Origin: an uncultured Erysipelotrichaceae bacterium
Lineage (GTDB): Bacteria > Bacillota_I > Bacilli_A > RFN20 > CAG-826
Direction: 5' to 3'
Length of the DNA stretch: 14,491 nt
Assembly (NCBI GenBank): GCA_902793515.1
Contig: CADBDO010000011.1
Span: 1 to 14,491, forward strand
Below the pieces are notes generated by a model, which did not search any database, had not been told where the DNA came from, and saw only the letters and a list, made by a program, of their open reading frames with translations. Positions 1 to 6,920 of this stretch are shown piece after piece. A program made the position numbers and the translations under genes. Within the stretch, counting starts at the first letter, position 1, and each line of letters opens with the position of its first letter.

Positions 1-78
1 ATCAAATCCATTGATGATTTGCTTGAGATTTTGAAAGAAGAAAACCTAAAATCCCTTGCAAAAACCCTATATCTTTAA
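1..78 (+). CDS. C-terminal end of an unidentified plus-strand protein (partial)
   Basis: The first frame is open from base 1 and ends at a TAA at 76-78, giving 25 residues rich in Leu, Lys and Glu (IKSIDDLLEILKEEN, then KSLAKTLYL). The acidic/basic helical character looks like a real protein tail, and a strong hairpin terminator follows within 10 bases. Too little is visible to name a family. It converges on the minus-strand membrane protein gene that ends at 100. Confidence 0.5.
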   Translation: MKSIDDLLEILKEENLKSLAKTLYL

Positions 79-79
79 G

Positions 80-116
80 AAAAAGCCCTCTAGATTTGCC
101 TAGAGGGTTTCTTTTT
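80..116. terminator. Bidirectional intrinsic terminator between convergent genes
   Basis: Perfect 8-bp stem CCCTCTAG (86-93) and CTAGAGGG (100-107) with a six-base loop, flanked by an A-run on the left and TTTCTTTTT on the right. It can end transcripts in both directions. The stop codon of the minus-strand gene (100-102) lies inside the stem. Confidence 0.85.
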
Positions 117-537
117 GTTCGCTTTCGCTTTTCTTTGATTTGACGATGTAGAGGATGGAGAGAGCCGCTCCTGCCGTCATGCAGATGATAGCCATGACAA
201 GGAAGAAGGGAGCCCAACGGACATCAATACTGTTTTCAGGCTCGACCCTAGCGATTTCGTAAACGCCTTTGATGGCCATATAGACGACGAGGGTTCCTAC
301 CCCTGCGTTGAGTCCAAGCCTCCCCCACTCACCAAAGTCGATTTGGAGAAGAAGAGAGAGCAAAGAGTAAATGGCTAAGAGGATCAAAGGAGGGATCCAA
401 ATAAATCCGATATAGTCGCTATAGACCCCGTGTGAGTTGAAGAAATAGATTTCTTTGAAGGCGATCGTAAGAACGAGAATCCCAACCCAGATGATCGATT
501 GCCTAAGACCGATCTTTCTTTTAGGCGTCAACCACAT
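100..537 (-). CDS. Small four-helix membrane protein, last gene of glycosyltransferase operon
   Basis: 145 residues with four likely membrane helices at about 14-30, 43-66, 74-95 and 109-132, a basic N-terminus (KRK) and a charged Lys/Glu/Ser C-terminus. I do not recognise the family. Its ATG at 537 lies inside the 3' end of the phosphodiester glycosidase gene (17-base overlap), with a GGAG site about 9 bases upstream inside that gene, so translational coupling is likely. Its position as third gene after a GT2-GtrA fusion and a surface phosphodiester glycosidase suggests a role in the same envelope glycan process, for example as a flippase partner or scaffold. It is far too short to be a GT-C transferase. 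The gene looks real; the function is unknown. Confidence 0.75.
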   Translation of the reverse strand: MWLTPKRKIGLRQSIIWVGILVLTIAFKEIYFFNSHGVYSDYIGFIWIPPLILLAIYSLLSLLLQIDFGEWGRLGLNAGVGTLVVYMAIKGVYEIARVEPENSIDVRWAPFFLVMAIICMTAGAALSILYIVKSKKSESEQKETL

Positions 538-1639
538 AAACCATGTCTCCTATCCTACGGGGGCTCGTTTTGCTTGGGAACTTCTTCGTGGAATTGTCCC
601 AGATGGCGTATAAGGTGCTAGAATCCCCACCATCGAGGTTATAGGCAAGCGTGCAACCTCTCGCAAGAAGCTTTGTCGCGACTTCCTGAAGGGAGAATCC
701 GTCTGATTTGTCAGGCTTACTTCTTCCTTGGCTAACGAAGAAGATGTAATGGTATGGGCCGATATAGCCAATCGCGGTGCGTTGGTTGCCGCTTTGATGA
801 GGGCTAGCGACGTCCTCATCATCGCTCACGACGATGGCGCCGTTATCGATGAGGGTCGGTCCAAAAGTCCACACTTGCCACGCTTTGTTGCGAGTCAAAT
901 AATCGGTTGAATAAGTTGGGATAGATGCATTCCTACGCGTTCCAGTGAATCCAGGTTCAGTGTAAGCGGACATCGTTCCGTCATTCCAAAGAACGAGGTC
1001 CTCGAAGACAGAATCGACACCGGTTCTGTACTGCGAACGAAGAAGCTGTCCGTTCCTAAGAACATACCCAAGACGGTGATCGAGGTTGTTATAAGAGCTA
1101 TCGCCATTGATGGCCCCCATGACATCGACGTTATATTTCTTTTCGACATCACTCACTTGGTTGAAAAGGGTGTTCAAACAATTATCGCCAGGATATCCGT
1201 TTGCATCGGTGACCTGGTTGGTTCTGAAATCGGTAATCTTTTTGATTTTCACCTCAAGGGTGTAGAAGGTGATTGGGTTGCCATGGCTATCCAAAGCTTC
1301 GTTATCTGGGTCATATGTTTGCGTGTTATACCTTGTATAAGTCAAGGTAGTTTCTGTGTATGGGCTTGGGTCAGTGTTGGCCACTCTGTCAGGGAGTTCA
1401 TTAGTGCTGTTACTTGCCTGCTCACTTGCTTTGGAAGAGGAGCTTGGCTTTGAGGAAGCGCTCGGTTTCGAAGAGGATGGAGGAGTCGAATCCTCGAAAT
1501 TGCTGAAAGGATCGTCGTTGACCTTGTGCTCAGCGACGCCATTGATTCCGAAGAAATTATGCAAAAGGTTGGTAGTCGCAAGGCTGGCGATAGCCACCGC
1601 ATATGCGACGCCAACGATTATGAGCGCTTTATTCTTCAT
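521..1639 (-). CDS. Membrane-anchored NAGPA-type phosphodiester glycosidase
   Basis: 372 residues. An N-terminal membrane anchor at about 5-24 is followed by a Ser/Pro/Lys-rich linker (about 50-82) and a C-terminal domain carrying family hallmarks of the phosphodiester glycosidase/NAGPA superfamily (PF09992): GAINGDSSY (175-183), RTAIGYIG (287-294), FVSQGRS (301-307) and NLDGGDSSTL (334-343). Characterised relatives remove a sugar from a sugar-1-phosphodiester; the mammalian enzyme uncovers mannose-6-phosphate. The catalytic domain should face outwards. I chose the ATG at 1639 over an in-frame start at 1678 because AAAGGA sits 8 bases upstream and the overlap with the upstream GT2 gene is then only 11 bases. 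The substrate cannot be read from sequence. A lipid-phosphate-linked sugar, a teichoic-acid-like polymer or a capsule are candidates given the neighbours. Confidence 0.88.
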   Translation of the reverse strand: MKNKALIIVGVAYAVAIASLATTNLLHNFFGINGVAEHKVNDDPFSNFEDSTPPSSSKPSASSKPSSSSKASEQASNSTNELPDRVANTDPSPYTETTLTYTRYNTQTYDPDNEALDSHGNPITFYTLEVKIKKITDFRTNQVTDANGYPGDNCLNTLFNQVSDVEKKYNVDVMGAINGDSSYNNLDHRLGYVLRNGQLLRSQYRTGVDSVFEDLVLWNDGTMSAYTEPGFTGTRRNASIPTYSTDYLTRNKAWQVWTFGPTLIDNGAIVVSDDEDVASPHQSGNQRTAIGYIGPYHYIFFVSQGRSKPDKSDGFSLQEVATKLLARGCTLAYNLDGGDSSTLYAIWDNSTKKFPSKTSPRRIGDMVYVVDA

Positions 1640-2708
1640 TCGGCTTTCCTTTCGCTTTCTTAAGTTTCTTCTTAGCAAAGATGAACATCTTGCTAATGAA
1701 GAAATTGACTACAAAGATTATAGCCTCAACGAGGATTTTGAGAATGGTCAAACCGACATTCTTTGGGAAAACGTAGTCAAAGAGATAAAGAAGTCCTAGG
1801 CCAAGACACATATTAAGGACGAAAACGATGGCGTAACGGCCCAATTTGCGGCCAAAACCCTCCGCCCCAGGAAAGACTATGTAATTGTTCATGAGGAAGT
1901 TATACGGGCCACTTACGAGCCTGGCGCCGATATAAGGGACAATAACCTCAAGAGGAAGTCCTTCTGGAGCGAAATAGGAAATAAGGGTGAATAGCCCTAA
2001 ATCGATCAAGAAACTTGTTACGGCGACGATGATATAAAGAATTGGGGTTTTATAGATTCTGAAGCTGTCTTTGATTGGATGGAAATGCGAATTGGCGTTG
2101 TCATCGTAGATGGTCTTGATGGTGATTTGGGATAAGCCCGCTTCTTTAACCGCGTCGCTAAGGAAATTGAATTCGTATTCGTAACGGTCCCCTACTGTAT
2201 TGATTGCTAATTCAAAGAGGTTAGATGGGATTCCGCGTAAGCCAGTCTGGGTGTCAGCGACTTTGACGCCGGTAGACATCTTGAAATATCTGCTCGAGAA
2301 CCTGTTTCCGAAACGGTTTCTTTTTGGGGTATCAGGGCTATTGAAATCGCGGACGCCGAGGACGAGCATATCCTCTTTCTCGGAGAGTTCGTCTCTGACT
2401 CTTAATATATCTTCCAAAGTGTGTTGGCCATCACCATCCGCGGTGACGATGCCTTTGACTTCAGGAAACTCGTCTCTCACGTATTTGAAACCCGTCTTTA
2501 AAGCGTGTCCCTTTCCATGGTTCTCAGGATAAGAGAGAACGATGAAGTTATCTAACTTGGCAATATCGTCGAAGATCGGTTTGAATTTCTCACCAGAGCC
2601 ATCGTCCACCACAACGATCTTCTCAAAGGAAGAAGGGTCGATCGTGCTTAAAAACGGCAAAGCTTTGTCACATGGTTGGTAGATAGGGATGACCAGGGCT
2701 GTTTTCAT
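1629..2708 (-). CDS. GT2 glycosyltransferase fused to GtrA-like membrane domain
   Basis: 359 residues. The N-terminal GT-A domain (about 1-215) resembles dolichol/undecaprenyl-phosphate sugar transferases: VVVDDGSG (33-39, nucleotide binding), DGDGQH (91-96, DxD metal site), ADTQTGLRG (151-159) and YEYEFNFL (176-183). The C-terminal part (about 222-345) has four membrane helices and the GtrA-type motif SGPYNFLMNNYIVF. GT2 members make polyprenyl-phosphate-sugar in the cytoplasm, and GtrA-type proteins are thought to flip it. A fusion couples both steps. The ATG at 2708 is preferred over an in-frame GTG at 2714 because AAGG lies 5 bases before it. First gene of an operon with the phosphodiester glycosidase and the four-helix protein. 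No GT-C transferase, the usual third partner in gtr clusters, is visible. Confidence 0.9.
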   Translation of the reverse strand: MKTALVIPIYQPCDKALPFLSTIDPSSFEKIVVVDDGSGEKFKPIFDDIAKLDNFIVLSYPENHGKGHALKTGFKYVRDEFPEVKGIVTADGDGQHTLEDILRVRDELSEKEDMLVLGVRDFNSPDTPKRNRFGNRFSSRYFKMSTGVKVADTQTGLRGIPSNLFELAINTVGDRYEYEFNFLSDAVKEAGLSQITIKTIYDDNANSHFHPIKDSFRIYKTPILYIIVAVTSFLIDLGLFTLISYFAPEGLPLEVIVPYIGARLVSGPYNFLMNNYIVFPGAEGFGRKLGRYAIVFVLNMCLGLGLLYLFDYVFPKNVGLTILKILVEAIIFVVNFFISKMFIFAKKKLKKAKGKPNEE

Positions 2709-2760
2709 ATACACCTTATTAAGTGAAAACGACGCTTTTTTATTGTGAAAAGAGGCGACT

Positions 2761-2773
2761 TTATTTTATCTTA
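2761..2773 (-). promoter_or_regulatory. Possible promoter -10 region of the glycosyltransferase operon
   Basis: On the minus strand the sequence reads TAAGATAAAATAA, containing TAAAAT (five of six matches to TATAAT), 53 bases before the start codon. No convincing -35 is found at 16-18 bases. The same 13-mer occurs before the lipoprotein-GH3 operon (6823-6835), which is the main reason to list it. Confidence 0.3.
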
Positions 2774-2860
2774 ACCACCACCCTTTTCCCACATAAAAAA
2801 GAGGGGTCGAGTATTTCAAAATCCAAGCAGGATTTGCTGAAGATTTTCAAAAAAAGCAAC

Positions 2861-2887
2861 AAAAAAGGACCGAACTTAATCGGTCCT
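2861..2887 (-). terminator. Intrinsic terminator after the 975-residue GH3 gene
   Basis: 8-bp stem AGGACCGA (2866-2873) and TCGGTCCT (2880-2887), loop of six. On the minus strand it is followed by TTTTTTG, and it begins 17 bases after the GH3 stop codon. It separates this operon from the glycosyltransferase operon. Confidence 0.85.
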
Positions 2888-2903
2888 AGTTTTTATGAGG
2901 CTA

Positions 2904-5831
2904 TTAGGCTGCTGGAGTCTCTTCTTCTTTTGGTTCTTCTTTGGTCTTGAGGCCTTTGATGAACGGGATGAAGAGGAGGACGCCCCAGACGATCATGCCA
3001 GCGCCGATGACGCCTTCGCCAACCCAGAGGGCGGTCTGCCAAACTGGTGGGAAGTAACCGGTGATCTCACGTGTCATGATGTTGGAATTGACGACACAGT
3101 AGAGAAGGTTATGGGCGGCACGGCGAAGGACGGTAACATCGCCCTCGCTGTCTTCGTCTGGTTTGGACCATGGCTTAGCGCCGTTGAGGTTGAGGTCGCC
3201 GCCAGCGTAGCACATCTGCTTGTTGGACATGTAATCGTTGACGTGGAAGTCGCAGATGACGGAGCCAACGAATCCCCACTCATTACGGAGGACGGTGGTA
3301 AGGAGACGGTAGTCGCCGCCGGTCCACTTGGTTCCGATACGGTTGAAGGAGGACATGATGCCGCGGGCCTTACCTTCTTTGACAGCCATCTCGAATGGCT
3401 TGAGGTAGATCTCACGGATAGCCTGCTCGTTGCACCAGGTAAGCTTACCTTCGGTGTCACGGTTGGTTTCTTGGTCGTTGAGAGCGAAGTGTTTGACGTT
3501 AACGTAGACGCCATACTTCTGAACGGCTTTGACGACGGTAGCCGCGCACTTGCCGGACTGGAATGGGTCTTCGCTGTAGTACTCGGTGTTACGTCCGCCG
3601 AATGGGGAACGGTGCATGTTGACGCCTGGGCCATACCATCCGGAATATGGGAGCTTGTCGCCCTTTTCGTTACCGATGAGGGCTTCGTTGCCGATGGCCT
3701 TGCCCTGAGCTTCAGCAAGTTCAAGGTTCCAGGTCTGAGCAACTAAGCATTCGGAGCAGTAGTAGCAGGTATCGTAGACGGCCTTATCGCCAAGGAAGGC
3801 GACGATGCCGGTAGGACCATCGAAGGAAGTGGTCTTTGGAATGCCTAGACGGAATATGTCTTTGGTGGAGTAGCAGCCGCCATTGAAGAGGGCTTTGTAC
3901 TCATCGAAGGTCATCTGATCGAGGAAGGTTTCCCAGAGTGGGTCATCATATTCAAGGTTGCAGAGCTCTTTGAACATGACGGTGACTTCTTCATCGGTCC
4001 ATGGCATCTCATCGAATTCCTCGTTGTTGCCGCTGCTACGGCTGTTGCACTTGTCGACGAAGTCCTGATCAACGATACGGTCGTTGATGGTTGGCATCTT
4101 TGGCATAGTGCCAGCGAAGTCAGCGCGGCTGAGGTTTTCTTGGAGATGGTCGTCAGCATCCTCGAAGAGAGGTTTGACTTTGGTGTTGGTGACTGGATCC
4201 TTCTCGTATTTGATGTCGGCTCCTAAGGTCTTGACGAAGGTATCGACGTCGGTGTGGGCATCGGTGCCAACGTGGAAGGTGTAGTCGCCAGCTTCAAGTT
4301 CGTAACCTTTGAAATCATTGTGGTTAGCGTCATTGAAGTCGAAGGAAGCGAAGTCATATGGGGTGACCTTGACTTTGACGGTCGCATCTTCGCCAGCGGC
4401 AAGAAGAGGGGTCTTCTCGTAGCCAACGAGGACTTTGTAGGCCTTTTCGATGCCACCAACGGTGTATGGGGCTTCGGCGTAGACCTCGACAACGTCCTTA
4501 CCTGGGACGGTGCCGGTGTTCTTGACCTTGACCTCGACTTCGAAGTCGGAGTTGTTCAAGGCAGCGCCTTCAAGGGTGCTCTTGTTGACGAGCTGGTGCT
4601 CGAAGGTGGTGTAGCTAAGACCGTAACCGAATGGGTAGACGACGTTCTGGTTGTACCAGGTTGGGTCATCTTTGCCACGGGTTTCGTAGTAACGGTATCC
4701 GAAGTAGATGCCTTCTTCGTAATCGCAGAAGTTGAAGTTAAGGAGACGGTTTCTGTCGCCGGACTCGATGTCTTCAGCGCTGAGAGCGTACTTGTCGCTA
4801 TCGAAGACGCGGTTATCGCCGAAGTTCATCCAAGTTGGATCATTTTCGTAATGGGTGTAAAGGGTGTCGACGGTGTGTCCGCTTGGGTTGACTTCACCAC
4901 TGAGGATTCTGCCAAGGGCCATGATGCCGACTCCGCCTGGGGAGCCAACCATGATGGCAGCGTCGATCTTTTCCTGATAGGCTGGGTCATCCGCGAATTT
5001 GAGGAAGCCGCAGTCGATGTTGTTCGAGGTGTTGAATAAGACGACGATGTGGGCGAACTTCTGGGAGTCGACGATATGTTTGAGAAGGGCTCTCTCATTC
5101 TTGTCGAGCTCGAGATAGTGTCCATCTGGATCGTCAGCGCCGACGCGTGGGAGGTCCCAACCTTCACCCGCGATACGGGAGAAGACGACAAGGGCGGCAT
5201 CGCCATATTCGGCGTAGCTGCTCTGGATATCTCCGGTGTATTTGGAGATTTCGGTCTCACCGGTGCTGAGGGATGGGGCTTTGCCATTCTTCTGGTCGTC
5301 CATGCCTGGGTTGCCAGGACGTGGCTCACCGGATTTGCCATTGTCCTTATAGAATTCCTCAAGCTTCTTGTTATAGGAGAAGCCTGCGGCGGTAAGGGAA
5401 TCGAAGATGGTCTTCTTTTCTTCGTTTCCGCCAGGAGCGGCTGAGCCACTGCCGCCATAGACTAAGTTGACGGAGTTCTTGCCGAAGACGGAGACTTTGG
5501 CGTTCTTCTTGAGAGGAAGGGCATTGTTCTCGTTCTTGAGAAGAACCATACCTTCTTCACAGATTTCGGTGCTGACCTTCTTAGCGTTCTCGAGGGCGTC
5601 TTTCTTAGAGTTGATGCCTTCGTCGGTGTTGAAGACCATGCCATCTTCCATTGGCTGGGTCTGGGCGATTTTGCCGCCAAGCTCAGTGGAGCAGATGATG
5701 TTATAGAAGCCGTCGGTGTTGTTCTCATCCGTGAGGATATTCGCGGTGATCGCAACGGCGGTCGCCACTAAGGTTGTGGCGAGCCAGGCGATGTGGCTTC
5801 CTTTCTTGAAAAATTTAAGAACTGGATTCAT
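2904..5831 (-). CDS. Membrane-anchored GH3 family beta-glycosidase, permuted domain order
   Basis: 975 residues. An N-terminal helix (about 13-32) and a C-terminal helix (about 931-957), each flanked by Lys on one side, suggest both ends are cytoplasmic and the body is outside. Domain order: GH3 C-terminal domain first (about 88-410), FnIII-like domain (about 428-525), then GH3 TIM barrel (about 620-915). This permuted order is known from Ruminococcus albus and Butyrivibrio beta-glucosidases. Candidate acid/base is Glu223 in AGEGWD; candidate nucleophile is Asp861 in SVICDF. Also present: SFDGP (669-673), RSPFGGRN (741-748), EDPF (754-757) and KHFALNDQE (780-788). RBS AAGGA lies 9 bases before ATG. 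It begins 29 bases after the CBM lipoprotein gene, so the two are likely co-transcribed. It is probably an exo-acting beta-glycosidase; glucose or xylose specificity cannot be decided. Odd features: 15 cysteines, including a CxxCxxC at 689-695. Confidence 0.92.
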   Translation of the reverse strand: MNPVLKFFKKGSHIAWLATTLVATAVAITANILTDENNTDGFYNIICSTELGGKIAQTQPMEDGMVFNTDEGINSKKDALENAKKVSTEICEEGMVLLKNENNALPLKKNAKVSVFGKNSVNLVYGGSGSAAPGGNEEKKTIFDSLTAAGFSYNKKLEEFYKDNGKSGEPRPGNPGMDDQKNGKAPSLSTGETEISKYTGDIQSSYAEYGDAALVVFSRIAGEGWDLPRVGADDPDGHYLELDKNERALLKHIVDSQKFAHIVVLFNTSNNIDCGFLKFADDPAYQEKIDAAIMVGSPGGVGIMALGRILSGEVNPSGHTVDTLYTHYENDPTWMNFGDNRVFDSDKYALSAEDIESGDRNRLLNFNFCDYEEGIYFGYRYYETRGKDDPTWYNQNVVYPFGYGLSYTTFEHQLVNKSTLEGAALNNSDFEVEVKVKNTGTVPGKDVVEVYAEAPYTVGGIEKAYKVLVGYEKTPLLAAGEDATVKVKVTPYDFASFDFNDANHNDFKGYELEAGDYTFHVGTDAHTDVDTFVKTLGADIKYEKDPVTNTKVKPLFEDADDHLQENLSRADFAGTMPKMPTINDRIVDQDFVDKCNSRSSGNNEEFDEMPWTDEEVTVMFKELCNLEYDDPLWETFLDQMTFDEYKALFNGGCYSTKDIFRLGIPKTTSFDGPTGIVAFLGDKAVYDTCYYCSECLVAQTWNLELAEAQGKAIGNEALIGNEKGDKLPYSGWYGPGVNMHRSPFGGRNTEYYSEDPFQSGKCAATVVKAVQKYGVYVNVKHFALNDQETNRDTEGKLTWCNEQAIREIYLKPFEMAVKEGKARGIMSSFNRIGTKWTGGDYRLLTTVLRNEWGFVGSVICDFHVNDYMSNKQMCYAGGDLNLNGAKPWSKPDEDSEGDVTVLRRAAHNLLYCVVNSNIMTREITGYFPPVWQTALWVGEGVIGAGMIVWGVLLFIPFIKGLKTKEEPKEEETPAA

Positions 5832-5860
5832 TTGAGAATTTCCTTAATTGGTTCTAGCTA

Positions 5861-6799
5861 TTATTCGACTTCTGGAACTTGGGTCTTGCACTCTTCTGGC
5901 CAGCTGAGATCGGTATCGGATTTGATCTTGATGCAGTCGAGCATTGGAGCGGTAGCCTGAGCGGTTCCATAGAGAAGAACCTGGTTATCGGTGATGAACT
6001 CAAGCTTGTTGGCACCAGCCTGAACGTTGACGTTGACGGCTAATGTGTAGTCCTCGAAGGCTTTGTAGCCATCGCCCTGCTTTGGAACATCTTTGAAGAC
6101 GAGGGTCTCATAGTCGAGCTTGGTGCCGTTGAGTTTGGCTTTCCACATATCGTTGGTGACAACGATGTCTGCTCCTTCTTCGCCATATTCAGCGGAAACA
6201 CGCATGAGCATGGTGACGGTTCCGGCAGCGGCAGCTTCGAAGTTGAATTCTATTCTGGAGCCATAGTTTCTGTCTGGTTCATATTTGACGTACATGAAGT
6301 GGACGTAGAAGCCATTCGAGGCATTGATATGGTCTTCGTCGTATTCGGTACCGATGCAGGCTTTGCCTCTAGCACCACCGGAGTAGGTAGCACCATCGAA
6401 GGTGATCGCGCTTGGAGCGTATTCAGCTTCGAAGACATAACGCTTGGTCTGGGTCTCGCCATCGGCTTCCCAAGCAGCATAGAGGGTTAAATCTTTGGTG
6501 ACTTTGGTATCGAAGTCATATGGGCTGTAGCCAGATTCATCAGTGGTCCAGCCAAGGAACTTGTAACCGGCACGGGTTGGGTCAGTGGCTGGCTTGCTGA
6601 CGGTCTTCTTGTTTTCGACAGTCTCTTTGGCGTCTTCGGCGGAGCCATCATAGTTGTAGTCAAAAGTGACCTCACGCATGATTGGTCCACGGGAAGATTT
6701 TGTTCTGCTGGATTTTCCAGGGTTAGTTCCGCCATCAACGCAGGAAACTAAACCGACTAATCCAAGAGCAACGATTGGGAACAAAAAATGTTTTTTCAT
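5861..6799 (-). CDS. Carbohydrate-binding lipoprotein (InlB-type repeat plus CBM6/35-like domain)
   Basis: 312 residues. Basic hydrophobic signal with lipobox LVSC, so Cys20 should be lipidated on the outer face of the membrane. A Ser/Thr/Lys linker is followed by one Listeria-Bacteroides/InlB B-type repeat (about 43-111: VTFDYNYDG, GYKFLGW, DLTLYAAW). Residues about 119-293 look like a CBM6/CBM35-type beta sandwich: it opens with RYVFEAEYA and ends with ANKLEF and MLDCIKI, matching the usual EAE start and the N-x-L/LD-x-I-x-I end. No catalytic domain is visible, so it is probably a glycan-binding partner. RBS AGGAG sits 7 bases before ATG. It is the first gene of an operon with the 975-residue GH3 enzyme and lies just after the terminator of the larger GH3 gene. 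The repeat call is firm; the CBM assignment is by motif resemblance. Confidence 0.82.
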   Translation of the reverse strand: MKKHFLFPIVALGLVGLVSCVDGGTNPGKSSRTKSSRGPIMREVTFDYNYDGSAEDAKETVENKKTVSKPATDPTRAGYKFLGWTTDESGYSPYDFDTKVTKDLTLYAAWEADGETQTKRYVFEAEYAPSAITFDGATYSGGARGKACIGTEYDEDHINASNGFYVHFMYVKYEPDRNYGSRIEFNFEAAAAGTVTMLMRVSAEYGEEGADIVVTNDMWKAKLNGTKLDYETLVFKDVPKQGDGYKAFEDYTLAVNVNVQAGANKLEFITDNQVLLYGTAQATAPMLDCIKIKSDTDLSWPEECKTQVPEVE

Positions 6800-6822
6800 A
6801 GTTTTTCTCCTATAGATACGGC

Positions 6823-6842
6823 TTATTTTATCTTAGATAAAA
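6823..6842 (-). promoter_or_regulatory. Possible promoter/operator palindrome of the lipoprotein-GH3 operon
   Basis: TTTTATC (6826-6832), TTA, GATAAAA (6836-6842) is a 17-base palindrome 24-43 bases before the start codon. It contains TAAAAT on the minus strand as a possible -10 box, with no good -35. It overlaps the U-tract of the preceding terminator. The outer part matches a 13-mer at 2761-2773. Confidence 0.35.
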
Positions 6843-6873
6843 CAAAACTGCTAGGGTTTTTAGGCCCTAGCAG
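6840..6873 (-). terminator. Intrinsic terminator after the 1150-residue GH3 gene
   Basis: 9-bp stem CTGCTAGGG (6848-6856) and CCCTAGCAG (6865-6873), loop of eight, followed on the minus strand by TTTTGTTTT. A second small hairpin (ATAAGC 6884-6889, GCTTAT 6893-6898) lies between it and the stop codon. It makes the large GH3 gene a separate transcription unit from the downstream lipoprotein operon. Confidence 0.85.
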
Positions 6874-6920
6874 TAAATCACTTATAAGCTTTGCTTATTT
6901 AAGCGGTTTGTTTTGTTGAC

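Noticed and set aside
1640..1678. Upstream in-frame start for the phosphodiester glycosidase (385 residues)
   Set aside because: It would add a highly basic 13-residue stretch before the membrane anchor and overlap the GT2 gene by 50 bases; the ATG at 1639 has a good ribosome site.
2723..2950. 75-residue plus-strand frame
   Set aside because: Runs through a terminator hairpin and into the antisense of the GH3 3' end; no supported start site.
2895..3746. 283-residue plus-strand frame
   Set aside because: Antisense to the catalytic barrel of the 975-residue GH3 gene, starts inside its terminator region, no ribosome site or family motif.
4254..5039. 261-residue plus-strand frame
   Set aside because: Antisense shadow of the GH3 C-terminal and FnIII-like domains, with low-complexity Val/Asp/Glu composition.
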